A stretch of DNA of 64,000 nt, taken from contig OX638368.1 of assembly GCA_951812925.1 (NCBI GenBank), positions 80,706,909-80,770,908 on the forward strand, read 5' to 3'. Position numbers and translations under genes: made by a program. The notes under the pieces are model-generated. The model did not search any database and was not told the DNA's origin. It worked only from the letters and a program-made list of their open reading frames with translations. The stretch comes from Calliopum simillimum. Lineage: Eukaryota; Arthropoda; Insecta; Diptera; Lauxaniidae. Of this stretch, positions 36,016-46,144 are shown piece after piece (position 1 is the first letter of the stretch; every line of letters starts with the position of its first letter).

Positions 36016-39000
36016 TTACTTCCGATATGCAGATTCGTGATATGGCTTTACCTCACCGATATAGACTGTCCGGACGTGAGAGTCACCTTCTTTCCGTACC
36101 TGGAGAATTACGGGGGAAGCATAGGCTACAACTTGATATGGCCCGTCGAACTTTGGGGCTAATTTTGCTGCAAAATTATCAGCTGCCTTGGATAGATGAT
36201 GCTGCTTCAGCCATACTTTTTCGCCTATTTTTGGGGACCACGATCTCTTCCTCAGGTTATAGTGCTTTGCCTGATCTTGAGCTGCTCTTTCCATATTTCT
36301 CCTGACAATGAGGAAAACATCTTTTAATGTAGTTTCTTTTTCTTGCGGAGTTTGCGGTTGTCTGCCTGTTCCGAGTGTTACTTCGTCGAAAAGAGTACCG
36401 GGAAGTCTTGGTTCCCTTCCTTGTATCAGAAACGCAGGACTGAAACCAGTAGAGGCCGCGATTGAAGTATTGAAGGCGAGGGATATCTCCGGGAGATGTT
36501 CGTCCCAGGATTTTTGTGATGGCCCGGTATACTGTGCTATCATGGTTTTTATTGTTCTGTTGACTCTTTCTGTTGGGTTTTCTTGGGGTGTATAGGGTGC
36601 GGTGAATTGTTGCCGTACTCCTAAGGTTGATAGATATTTCCGGAACTCTTTACTCGTAAATTGAACGCCGTTGTCAGTCACCAGGACTTTTGGCACGCCA
36701 AATCGTGCTATGATGCGTTCCCTGAATGCCTTTTTAAGGCTGGCGCTGGTTGCTTTACGCAATGGCACGATTTCTGTCCACTTGGAAAATTTATCGAAAA
36801 ATACCAGTAACATACTGTTGCCATGTGATGAGCGTGGAAGGGGTCCAATAAAATCCGCGCAGAGAATTGCCCAGGGCTCCTCTGCGATCTGGGATAACAT
36901 TTTCCCGGCTGCCTTCTGCTGGCTTACTTTAAATTGTTGGCAATTTAAACATCCTCTCACGTAGCGTTTCACATCCCTAAACATGCCTGGCCAGTAGTAC
37001 TTATTTGCCACTCTAGCGAGGGTTTTATGGGTTCCCATGTGACCTGCTCCTGGCTGGTCATGATTTTCTTTCAGTACTCTATCCCTCAGATAGGATGGGA
37101 CACACAGTTTCCAAGATATACAGCCCTCGTCTTCAGTGGGGTGTGAAATGTGGCGATATAGTTGATCATTTTCGATGGTGTATTCTGGGAACTTGCTTGG
37201 TTCTGTTTTCACGTCGTTGAGTTTTTTCTCCCACCATGAGCATCGTGGGGTTGCCTGTTGGTTTGTTGTAATTTGTCCTAGAGTTTCAACTGGTTCTCGA
37301 GATAAGGCGTCGGCTAATACGTTGAGTTTTCCCTTGCGATATTGTACTTCAAAGTTGAACTGCTGCAGCTCAAGGGCCCATCGTGCAATCCTTCCAGATG
37401 GACTTTCTATCGAGTTCAGCCATTTCAAAGATAGGTGGTCGGTGATAACGATAAATTTATATCCTTCTAAATAAGGGCGCATTTTACGAATGCCCCAAAT
37501 TATGGCCAGGCATTCTTTTTCCGTGGCTGAATAATTGGCTTCGGCTCCGTTAAGGCGTCTGCTTGCATAGGCTATGACTCGTTCTGCACCATCGATTTGC
37601 TGCGTTAATACGGCACCCAGCCCATAATCGCTGGCATCAGTCTGTAGTACAAATGTCTTTGTGAAATCTGGGCAGGCTAAGACAGGGGCCTCTGTTAACT
37701 TTTGTTTCAGTTCTTTGAAGGCTTCCTCTTGTTCGGTACTCCACGTCCATCGTTTTCCTTTCTTAAGTAGTGACGTTAAGGGTAGTACCACTTTTGCGAA
37801 TTCAGGAACAAATCGCCGATACCACGATGCAATTCCTAGGCAACGGCGCAACTCACGCAAATTGGTGGGTGATTTTAACTGCTGTATAGCGGCAATCTTT
37901 TCTGGATCGGTGTGGATGCCGTGATTGGTAACCAGGTGGCCAAGGTATTTTATTTCTTTCTTAAAGAATTCACATTTTTCTGTGTTAATCCTTAGATTCG
38001 CTTTTCTTAAGCGTGAGAGTACTTTTCGTAAGTTTGTTTTGTGTTCTTCGAGTGTTCTTCCTGTTACAATGATGTCGTCTAGATATGCAAAAGCATATGG
38101 TTCCATATCTGGCCCTATCACTTGGTCGAGGGCTCGTTGAAAGGTTGCTGGGGCTGAATGTAGCCCAAATGGCATGACTCGCCACTGAAAAAGTCCACGT
38201 CCAGGAACAGTGAAAGCGGTATACGGTTTACTTTCCGGGCTCATAGGAATTTGCCAATAGCCATTTTTCAAATCAATGCTGCTGATGTATTCTGCGTCTC
38301 GAAGACGATCCAGAATATGACCTATGCGGGGTAGTGGGTATGCATCTGGGACAGATTTAGCATTGAGCTGCCGATAGTCCACGCATAGCCTCCATTTTCC
38401 ATTTTTCTTTTTGACAAGTACTATGGGCGCACTGTGAGGGCTGTGTGATGGTTCGATGTTACCCTGGCTCAGTAATTCATCGATTTCTTTGTCGATTATT
38501 TCTTGCATCGCAGGATTTCTGGGGAAGTATCTTTGCTTTATTGGATGTTCGTCACGCATTATAATTTTGTGTGCTGTAATGTTTGAAGTTCCCCGTATGT
38601 TTTCAAATTTTGGTAGCTCTTCTTTCAGAAACTGATCTATCTGTTCCTCTTCGGTGGGTTTATTTACACGCATGGTGGTGACTAGCGGTGGTCGCGTTGT
38701 GGTGTTGCCTGAGTCCCAAAGAGTGACTTTTTTATCGCCTATCGTGATCGTGGTGTTCATTTGCGTTAAATAATCCATTCCAAGGATTAAGTCATCTATG
38801 GCGTCTGCCAGTATGAGGAGTTTTACTTTGCATGTGTTGTTGCCTAATGTAATATTTGTTTCTAGCGTTTGTTGAATTGTTTTGGTGGTTCCATCGGCGA
38901 GTTGTATGGTAACGTCAGTGTTGGCGATGTTGTCTCTGGTTGCTAATTTTCTTGCCAGGTTTATCTGGATAAAACTTCTAGTGGCTCCTGTATCGATGGT

Positions 39001-39144
39001 TGCCATTACATGTGTATTTTCCAAGATGACAGGCGCTAGGATGTGGTTGTCTTCAATGATTAATGGCGCTGCACTGGCCGAGGGGACGCTGGTTCGACTG
39101 GCCCCGACTGCCCTCGGTCCTGGCGGCGGCCCACGTCGTTTCCC
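36016..39144 (-). CDS. pol: gypsy pol polyprotein (protease, reverse transcriptase, RNase H, integrase)
   Basis: The frame is open from 39255 and probably entered by -1 frameshift at 39144; the numbering here counts from 39255. Domains: aspartic protease with DTGA at 88-91; reverse transcriptase with IDLKNGYWQ (D328) and YLDD 391-394; RNase H with D540, E579, D606 and D649; integrase zinc domain H732-x6-H739...C769-x2-C772; integrase core D801, D861, E896 (DD35E spacing); GPY at 1038-1040 near the C-terminus. All catalytic residues are present and no stop interrupts the 1,079 codons. It makes cDNA from element RNA and inserts it into the genome. Ends 25 bases before the polypurine tract region. 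No chromodomain or envelope seen. Confidence 0.95.
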   Translation of the reverse strand, partial: GKRRGPPPGPRAVGASRTSVPSASAAPLIIEDNHILAPVILENTHVMATIDTGATRSFIQINLARKLATRDNIANTDVTIQLADGTTKTIQQTLETNITLGNNTCKVKLLILADAIDDLILGMDYLTQMNTTITIGDKKVTLWDSGNTTTRPPLVTTMRVNKPTEEEQIDQFLKEELPKFENIRGTSNITAHKIIMRDEHPIKQRYFPRNPAMQEIIDKEIDELLSQGNIEPSHSPHSAPIVLVKKKNGKWRLCVDYRQLNAKSVPDAYPLPRIGHILDRLRDAEYISSIDLKNGYWQIPMSPESKPYTAFTVPGRGLFQWRVMPFGLHSAPATFQRALDQVIGPDMEPYAFAYLDDIIVTGRTLEEHKTNLRKVLSRLRKANLRINTEKCEFFKKEIKYLGHLVTNHGIHTDPEKIAAIQQLKSPTNLRELRRCLGIASWYRRFVPEFAKVVLPLTSLLKKGKRWTWSTEQEEAFKELKQKLTEAPVLACPDFTKTFVLQTDASDYGLGAVLTQQIDGAERVIAYASRRLNGAEANYSATEKECLAIIWGIRKMRPYLEGYKFIVITDHLSLKWLNSIESPSGRIARWALELQQFNFEVQYRKGKLNVLADALSREPVETLGQITTNQQATPRCSWWEKKLNDVKTEPSKFPEYTIENDQLYRHISHPTEDEGCISWKLCVPSYLRDRVLKENHDQPGAGHMGTHKTLARVANKYYWPGMFRDVKRYVRGCLNCQQFKVSQQKAAGKMLSQIAEEPWAILCADFIGPLPRSSHGNSMLLVFFDKFSKWTEIVPLRKATSASLKKAFRERIIARFGVPKVLVTDNGVQFTSKEFRKYLSTLGVRQQFTAPYTPQENPTERVNRTIKTMIAQYTGPSQKSWDEHLPEISLAFNTSIAASTGFSPAFLIQGREPRLPGTLFDEVTLGTGRQPQTPQEKETTLKDVFLIVRRNMERAAQDQAKHYNLRKRSWSPKIGEKVWLKQHHLSKAADNFAAKLAPKFDGPYQVVAYASPVILQVRKEGDSHVRTVYIGEVKPYHESAYRK

Positions 39145-40196
39145 GAATTTTGTCTGCAGCATTCGTACGTTCTGAGGCCTCTGCGTCCGCACTCCCAGCA
39201 GAACAATATTTGCGGATTTCGACACTCTCGAGATAGATGACCCTGCTGTCCACAACGTCTACAGGCGCCGCGGGGGTTGATCGGCTCATCATTAATTTCG
39301 TTGGCAGCTCGGTGTCGTTCCATTCTTGGTGTTTGTCTTGTAGTGTGTTGGTTTCGTCGAGACTGAATATCCTCAAAATCTCCGCTGAGTTTTATAAGTT
39401 CGTCCAAGGTTTCGAAGTCTCTTCGCCGTATGTAAAATTGATAATCCTCATGACAATTGCGATAAATTCGTTCTAGTTTTTGTTTTGGAGTGAGTTGTGA
39501 GTGTCGCATTAAGTTTTGCAATTGTATTACGTAGTCCTTAAATTTTTCACTGCTTTGCTGCGTTCGTTGGCGTATCTCGTCCTCTAAATTTTCTAAGAAA
39601 CGCGGTGGCAGGAAAAATGCAAGGAAATCAGCTCTGAAGTCTTCCCATTCGCTCCACTGTCTATTGTTGTTGCGAAACCATATCAACGCTTTGTCCTTCA
39701 GCAATTCAGGCATAGCTTTTGATAGCAAATCTCTGTTGAGGCCATAGGTGTCGGTGAGTTCTTCCACTCTTTCGATGAAGCTCATTGGATCCCTACCACC
39801 ATCGTATTTTAGGGACCATTTGCGCACCTGGTCAATCATAGCAGGATAATTAGCTTGAAGGAACGTAAGCGTATTCTGGTGTGGACTAAGAAGAGGAGCT
39901 GTTGGTACTGTAAATGATGGCTGTGATGTGCTAGTAGTGGCTATGTCCAGTGTTTGTGGTTTTTGCTGCAGTGGAGTGGGTGTGATGCTGCGTGCGTGTT
40001 TGGTTTCTAATTCTTGAAGTCGTTCAATGTGTTCTTGGGTGTGTTCTTCTTCCGAAATGAAGTTGGCTAAGCGTTTCCTTAATTCATCGACGGTACCGGT
40101 GCTGGTGAGTCCAAATTCGGCTGTGTATGTTTCTAGGTCTTCCTTCCGCAAGGAATAAACCCATGTGCAGCGTAAGGTTGCTTTAATTTTTGTCAT
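39060..40196 (-). CDS. gag: gypsy Gag (capsid/nucleocapsid)
   Basis: 378 residues, starting at the ATG ~85 bases after the primer site. N-terminus resembles a SAP-like DNA/RNA-binding motif (residues ~16-46: LRKEDLETYTAEFGL...LRKRLANF). The capsid region with the retrotransposon-gag fold signature lies at ~120-280 (KALIWFRNN, WSEWEDFRADFLAFF). Nucleocapsid: first CCHC knuckle intact (C312, C315, H320, C325). In the second knuckle the histidine is replaced by leucine (C333, C336, L341, C346), a single A-to-T change from CAC to CTC. It overlaps pol by 196 bases or more in the -1 frame. Packages element RNA into virus-like particles. Confidence 0.93.
   Translation of the reverse strand: MTKIKATLRCTWVYSLRKEDLETYTAEFGLTSTGTVDELRKRLANFISEEEHTQEHIERLQELETKHARSITPTPLQQKPQTLDIATTSTSQPSFTVPTAPLLSPHQNTLTFLQANYPAMIDQVRKWSLKYDGGRDPMSFIERVEELTDTYGLNRDLLSKAMPELLKDKALIWFRNNNRQWSEWEDFRADFLAFFLPPRFLENLEDEIRQRTQQSSEKFKDYVIQLQNLMRHSQLTPKQKLERIYRNCHEDYQFYIRRRDFETLDELIKLSGDFEDIQSRRNQHTTRQTPRMERHRAANEINDEPINPRGACRRCGQQGHLSRECRNPQILFCWECGRRGLRTYECCRQNSGNDVGRRQDRGQSGPVEPASPRPVQRH
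39138..39144 (-). promoter_or_regulatory. Probable -1 ribosomal frameshift site G GGA AAC
   Basis: On the minus strand the heptamer G GGA AAC sits in the gag frame as (tc)G GGA AAC (codons 351-353), an X XXY YYZ slippery sequence used in retroviral gag-pro junctions. Slipping back one base gives the pol frame exactly (GGG AAA). The sequence just downstream is GC-rich (GGGCCGCCGCC), suited to a stimulating structure. The pol frame is -1 relative to gag. Confidence 0.75.
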
Positions 40197-40282
40197 TGTA
40201 CTGGTGATTTTATTTTATAGTTTTGTTTTTTTTTTTTATTTTAATTTACTCTCTTCTATATTTGTTTGTTTGAACCACTAGG

Positions 40283-40300
40283 GTCCCTGCTCGGGCGCCA
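40283..40300 (-). other. Primer-binding site, tRNA-Lys type
   Basis: On the minus strand TGGCGCCCGAGCAGGGAC lies two bases after the 5' LTR. It matches the well-known lysine-tRNA site at 17 of 18 positions (G for A at position 11). Osvaldo is described as using a lysine tRNA primer. Confidence 0.9.
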
Positions 40301-40302
40301 CT

Positions 40303-42303
40303 TGTAACGAACTCCGGTTTCCCCGGTTTTATAGCTGGGATATACTCAGCCTTTCCAAGATTCAAGGTCCGTTTCAAGATAGAAGAGAGTTAGTTTCGTG
40401 TTTTAATTATTATATTTTATTGGTGGTTTTGACCAGGTTTTATAAATTTACAATTCAAGTTTTATTACAATATTAGTTTTCTTACTTTCAGCTTTATATA
40501 ATTCAATTTTATTCTTAACAATGTACAAAATAAACTTAGTAATAATTATTTAATTATTCAGATGATTAAGCGTTATATAATTCAATTCAATTTGTAAATA
40601 TAATAATAATCCAGGCTTGGTTCTTCTGGCGGAGTGATTCAAGAAGTATCTGATTCCCAGGGGCGATCTGGGACAAGAGAGCGAGAGGTAGAAATTGGTT
40701 TCGATGTTCGCGGTTAACGTATACTAAGAATATAGACGAGTTCGTTGAATAGCTTAGTTAAAGAATTATTGTATTATGTATTGTAGAATGTCCGAGTTGG
40801 GACATGAGAATATTAGACTGTCGACCAACAAGTCTGAGATCTAATAAAAGACTAGGGCGATCTGGGGCAAGAGAAAGCAAGCGAAGTAGAATGTCCGAGT
40901 TGGGACACGGGAGTATTAGACTGTCGACCAACAAGTCTGAGGTCTAATAAAAAAACTAGGGCGATCTGGGACAAAAGAAAGCAAGTGCAGTAGAATGTCC
41001 GAGTTGGGACACGGGAGTATTAGATTGTCGACCAACAAGTCTGAGATCTAATAAAAGACTAGGGCGATCTGGGACAGGAGAAATCAAGCGAAGTAGAATG
41101 TCCGAGTTGGGACACGGCAGTATTAGACTGTCGACCAACAAGTCTGAGGTCTAATATAAGACGAGGGCGATCTGGGACAAGAGAACTCAAGTGAAGTAAA
41201 ACGTCCGAGTTGGGACACGAGAGTATTAAACTTGTCGACCAATAAGTCTGAGGTTTAATAAAAGCCGAGGGCGATCTGGAACAAGGGAAATCAAGCGAAG
41301 CAAAACGTCCGAGTTGGGACACGAGAGTATTAAACTTGTCGACCAATAAGTCTGAGGTTTAATAAAAGCCGAGGGCGATCTGGGACAAGAGAAATCAATT
41401 TAAGTAAAACGTCCGAGTTTGGACACGAGAGTATTAAACTTGTCGACCAATAAGTCTGAGGTTTAATAAAAGCCGAGGGCGATCTGGGACAAGAGAAATC
41501 AGTTGAAGTAAAACGTCCGAGTTTGGACACAAGAGTATTAAACTGGTCGACCAACAAGTCTGAGGTTTAATAAAAGCCTAGGGCGATCTGGGACAAGAGA
41601 AACCAAGCGAAGCAAAACGTCCGAGTTGGGAACACGAGAGTATTAAACTTGTCGACCAATAAGTCTGAGGTTTAATAAAAGCCGAGGGCGATCTGGGACA
41701 AGAGAAAGCAAGTGAAGTAAAACGTCCGAGTTTGGACACGCGAGCGAAGTCAAGAGAAAATTAGTTGATCGACGAAAATGTCTGAACAACTAACGAGAGT
41801 ACAGCGTGTAGCTATCAAGAGCGGTTAGCCGATCGACGAAAATGTCTGAACGCTAACGAGAGTGCAAGGTAGGCAGTGAAATCACTGCCAGAGCTCTTGC
41901 TCCTGTGGCTGCTCAAGCCAGACTCATTTTGTATGGCCAGCAAACTGCTATTTATATCAAAAAAATGTATAGCGGCTACCAACAATTTCATTTCTGGCAC
42001 GTGTTGTATGCATGATCTGCATTCCGATGTTTTGTTGTTGCTTGTTGTTTTCCAAAATTCTACACATGGTTAGCGGTGGCTGCTGCAGCATTGTTGTTGG
42101 TTGTTTATCCAATTCTCGTACACGTGGCTGCCGTAGAGTTGTTGCTGACTTTCTTCTGATTTTTTACATGTGATGCTGGCATGATCGCGTGATTGCTTTG
42201 CTGTTGGTTTCTATGAATATGTTTTATTATTATATGTAAATATGAATATGAAAAAAATGTTAGGATTAATATTTTTTTTTTGAGGAAAATATTGATCCTT
42301 ACA
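40303..42303 (-). repeat. 5' LTR of the gypsy element
   Basis: 2,001 bases, nearly identical to 33983-35981, with the same 104 bp array (about 40800-41745). It should hold the promoter; none was identified by motif. Just inside its outer end, on both LTRs, is a pair of units with GATCGACGAAAATGTCTGAAC (41768 and 41831). Confidence 0.95.
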
Positions 42304-42459
42304 CTGTGTTTTTTCGAGTTGTAAAATTGGCAGAAAATTTTTTTGGATTTTTGCAAGTTTCTTCATGCTATCTTATGTAAACACACTCTTAAAACTCACC
42401 TTTTAAGTAGATCAATTACAAGTGTGAATTTACGGCTTTGAGGTCGAAATTAAGAAATT

Positions 42460-44200
42460 TTGCTGCCACGTTTGTGACATTTTAGCCACAGTATGGAAAA
42501 ATTATGGTTTTGAAGCGTTTGGATGAGAGATATATTGCATATAATGACAAATTTACACTTCAAGACTAATTTTGCACCAGTGTCATGTCTCCAGTGGTCC
42601 ATTTTTTTTAAGCCCTATCGCCCTAAAGATCAACAATGGTTTCCTGTTCTCTGTTTTTATAGCCGTTTATGGTGGATTAGGATCTCCTAATTACGAATCT
42701 GATCTTGATTTTTTTCTATTACATCAGTATCCTTAGTTATCCTTGCTCAAAAGTGAAAAAATCACAGTTTTGACATCTACTTAATAAAAACAGCAACAAG
42801 TAAAATTAATTTTTGTCAATGAATTCAGACAGCCGAATTTATTATCAACAAGACATAATTTACCGTTTTTCAATTGGATTCCTAGTTTCCGAGTTATAAG
42901 CCTTTAAAAAAAGGATACCTCTCAATAACACACAAAGGATTTTCTGGACCGAAAAATTAACAAAAATGGTAAGTTTTATTATTTTTATCAAAAATATAAT
43001 TAATCACAAAAATTTTAAGCCCTTGCAGACTAAAATCGAACGAAAAAATAAGGCTCTATTGTAGATTTAGTGAATAAACAGATGAAATTTTGATTCTATT
43101 AATTTGCAAAGCAGTATTTTAGTACGGTCATTCACTAAATCTCGCAAAGAACTGTCATTTTTCATGCGATTATGGTCTGCAAGGTCACGAAATTTTTGTT
43201 ATTAAATATGTTTTTGATAAAAATAATAAAACTTGATTTTTTGTAACTTTTGGGTCTCGAAAAATCTTTTGTATGTTATCGAAAGATGTCCTTATTTTAA
43301 ACGCTTATAACTCAAAAGCTGGGAATGCAATTGAAAAACGGTAAATTATGTCTTATTGACAATAAATTGGGCTGTCTAAATCCATTGACAAAAATTAATT
43401 TTACTTGTTGTTGTTTTTGTTCTATAGCTTTAAGTAGATGTCAAAACAGTGATTTTTTTCACTTTTGAGCAAGGATAACTCAGGATTCTGATGGTGTAGA
43501 AAAATTTTTGTGTTAAAAATATAATTAATAGCCTTCAACTAAACATCTCTATACTGAAACTTTATATCGAAATATGTTTTTAGCAGACTGATAAAAAGTG
43601 CCACGTTTGTGACATTTTTGATGCGCCACGTTTGTGACATTTTTGTAGTTTATCGCTCATTGTAAAGCACGCTTTTGAGTTCAAGATTTTTCCGAAAGAA
43701 TTTGGGGTCATGTATGCAAATCCTACAAAAAAATTGTTTCATGCATAAAATAAAATGTACTACCTGGGAGTGCCGAGTGCCACGTTTGTGACCATATTTT
43801 TTTAAAAAAACTGCTTTTGTTTATAAACTGCCCTATAAAACGCAAACAGATTTCTTTTTGGACTCGTCTTGACATGATGACCTTTAGGTGATGGATAGGG
43901 ATCAGAACTAATGCATATGTATTGCAATCTATTGACTGAAACAGTAGTATCATGCAGTAGTAGCATAATGCTTTCCAGAAATTTTTTTTTTCCAAAACTA
44001 GGGGACAGTTTTCAATTCGAAATTGTGCCCTCTAAAAATTATTTAAAACTGCAGATGAGCTCAGAATATTGTAGCCTTAAGTATTTACTTAATATGTGTA
44101 GTAACTTTTTTTCTGTTCTATTTCCGTTTTTTGGTCGTTTTTCATCGTTTTGTGTATAAAAAGTAGGGGTAGGACATGCCACGTTTGTGACATTTGGGGT
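42460..44200 (+). repeat. Five dispersed copies of GCCACGTTTGTGAC
   Basis: The 14-mer occurs at about 42469, 43601, 43625, 43780 and 44178, four times followed by ATTT; always in the same orientation, with irregular spacing. See findings for the comparison with other families. Confidence 0.85.
42690..43515. repeat. Foldback inside the ATATCA element
   Basis: 42700-43020 pairs with 43170-43510: GTATCCTTAGTTATCCTTGC with its near complement, CAATTGGATTCC with GGAATGCAATTG, AATTTACCGTTTTTCAATTG in both, and GATAAAAATAATAAAACTTG. Spacer ~150 bases. Non-coding. Confidence 0.8.
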
Positions 44201-44622
44201 ATATTTGCAAACTTTCAAAGTAGACCAATAAATATTTGGTGGTAAAATTGATACGTTCTATTAGAAAAGCATAGTTTCTAACTTATAGCGTAATTTTTTG
44301 TGAAAAAAAAGCCTACTGTATAGGTGAAATCGCCAGAGGACACAAAAAGTACAGTTATCTGAGAATCATCCATATCCTTTTTTTATCAAAATTTAGTATG
44401 TCACTGGCAAATTTTGGATATCATTTTGATATATTTTTGATATACTTTTTTTGATCGGGATAATACATGAGAAATCTGGTACAATTCTGGTAAAAACATT
44501 CGACCCATACTAGCAAACATATATGTATAACATCTTATATGAAGAATAATACATGAAAAATCTAAAGGAGAGGGAAATAACTTTGGAGCTAAATGCATTG
44601 TCACATAATAATGATGGTCTAC

Positions 44623-45975
44623 ATCGAGCCCTTACCGCCAAAAAGACTTAGCCGACAAAAAGTAAATTTTACAGGAGAAGGTTTTATTTAAATATCTGCA
44701 TTTAGTATAGCTATAAGCTATATTTTGTGTTAGACCTGCGATGCAACTATTTCATTCAGCTATTTATAATATAACGGCTATTTTTCAGTGTTGTGCCGGT
44801 TAAGCCTTTTTTATACCCTACACCCAGGGTATATTCACTTTGTGCTTCCGTTTGTAACGCAGAGAAGGAGGCGTGGCAGATATAGAAAAGTATATATATT
44901 CTTGATCAGCGTCATCTACTGAGTCGATATAGCCATGTCCGTCTGTCTGGCTGGCTGGCTGGGTAACGGCTGTGTGTGGAAATACATTTTTTGGGAAAAC
45001 TGAGCAAGATAATTCAATGAAATTTGGTACACTGCCTCCACCATCAAAGTTAGCTCGGGTGATCGAAAATGAGCAAAATCGGTCAATGGACACGCCTACC
45101 GCCCATATAAAAAATATATTCAAAATGCAACTTTAGGAGTAGTTTTTACGCCAACGCGACCAAAATGCACATAAATACTACGAATCAAAAGCGCAAGCTC
45201 TGAGAAAAAACTGGGCGAATTCGGAAGAAAGGGCGTGGCACCTCACATATAAGCAAAAGTTTCAAAACGTTTTACTAAAAGCGTTTTTTGAGATAATCGA
45301 ACCAAATTTGACTCAAACACTCGAAATTATAAATACAAGCTTTGAACAAAAATTGGGTGAAGTCAGACAAGGGGGCGTGGCACCTCCCATATAAGCAAAA
45401 GTTGCAAAACGCTATACTGAAAACGTTTTTTGAGATAATCCAACCAAATTTCCCTCAGACACTAAGAAATATAAATGCAAGCTCTGAGCAAAAACTGGGT
45501 GAACTCAGACAAGAGGGCGTGGCACCTCCCATATAAGCAAAATTTTAAAAATATTGCAGTGTAGGGTATTTATTTTTTGGCCAGGCCAAAAGTTAACCTT
45601 TACTAGTTTCTTTTCCAGATTCCCTATCTGATCTTCAGTTTTTGTACCAAAAAACATTTGTAGTCACATATACTATTAACCCGCATCAAGACTTTTTAAT
45701 AAATTTTCGTTTTTTATTACATTATTTGCAAAATATTTTTGACACAAAAAGAAAAAAAGACTTAACCAAAAACTCGCAGTCACAAAAAAAAAATAAACAA
45801 AATACTTCGAATGACGGTTAAGTCTTAATTGCTTTCGCTTTAACTCCGTAACGGTACTTTTTACAGCTATGAAATTTGTAGAGAAGATGCGTATGGATAC
45901 GAATAATAGGTTTTCATCAAAAAACGAAAGTCCGAAATCGTGTCGGTTAAGTCTTTTTGGCGGTTAGGGCTCGAT
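44623..45975. mobile_element. TIR element X: ends ATCGAGCCCTWACCGC, word GGTTAAGTC
   Basis: The left end ATCGAGCCCTTACCGCCAAA and right end TTTGGCGGTTAGGGCTCGAT. Inside the left end are GACTTAGCCGACAAAAAG and AAATTTTACAGGAGA. The word GGTTAAGTC, GGTTAAGCC or complement is found at 44797, 45760, 45820 and 45943 as well as in the TIR. It is split by HINE copy D (44811-45606), leaving ~560 bases of its own sequence. No coding region. Shares both outer and inner TIR blocks with element Y at 51945-53589. Confidence 0.65.
44811..45606 (+). mobile_element. HINE / DINE-1-like element, copy D (best preserved)
   Basis: Complete structure in order: ATACCCTACACCCAGGGTAT at the 5' end; CATGTCCGTCTGTCTGG with a (CTGG)n tract at 44936-44970; GGGCGTGGCACCTC units at 45232, 45374 and 45515 (~142 spacing); GTGTAGGGTAT at 45560-45570; hairpin TTTTGGCCAGGCCAAAA (45575-45591); 11 bases; CTAG (45603-45606) followed by T. 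Inserted in element X. Frames across it are repeat read-through. Confidence 0.8.
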
Positions 45976-46144
45976 ATATATCTGTGGACTTTTGACAAAA
46001 CAACCTAACTCGAAATTGGGAGCTTTTCAGGAAACTGATTAGCTACTTTTCAATAATGTGGCTTAATTTCGTTGATGCAGCGTTGAATGTCCTCTTTCCA
46101 TACATCCATTAATCTTAAAGTGTCAGCTGTCAAATTAATTTTTT

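Larger units (their letters stand above)
33983..42303 (-). mobile_element. Complete Ty3/gypsy LTR retrotransposon (Osvaldo/Ulysses-like)
   Basis: An 8,321-base element read on the minus strand. Order along the element: 5' LTR (42303-40303), lysine-type primer-binding site, gag, pol with protease, reverse transcriptase, RNase H and integrase, polypurine tract, 3' LTR (35981-33983). No envelope gene. Target duplication CTGT (33979-33982 and 42304-42307). LTRs start TG and end CA. They are 1,999 and 2,001 bases, and I found only two single-base indels between them, so insertion is recent. Unusually long LTRs with internal repeats and a lysine tRNA primer are features of Osvaldo and Ulysses in Drosophila; assignment to that group is inference. 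Both genes are open, so it may be autonomous. Confidence 0.95.
31456..44461. mobile_element. TIR element with ATATCAAAATGATAT words, split by gypsy
   Basis: The ends ATCCCGATCAAAAAAA and TTTTTTTGATCGGGAT bound a unit that measures ~4.7 kb once the gypsy insertion (33983-42303) is removed. The words TATCAAAATGATATC and TTTGATATCATTTTGATAT cluster near both ends (31495-31660, 33850-33965, 44400-44450). GCCACGTTTGTGACAT is iterated in the right part. A related inverted pair (GCGTCGCACACTGGCGAC at ~32030; complement near 33770) lies inside. No transposase recognised. No clear target-site duplication. Confidence 0.55.

Noticed and set aside
36027..39476. Plus-strand frames of 60-100 codons across the gypsy pol and gag region
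   Set aside because: Shadows of the minus-strand genes in a more GC-balanced coding stretch.
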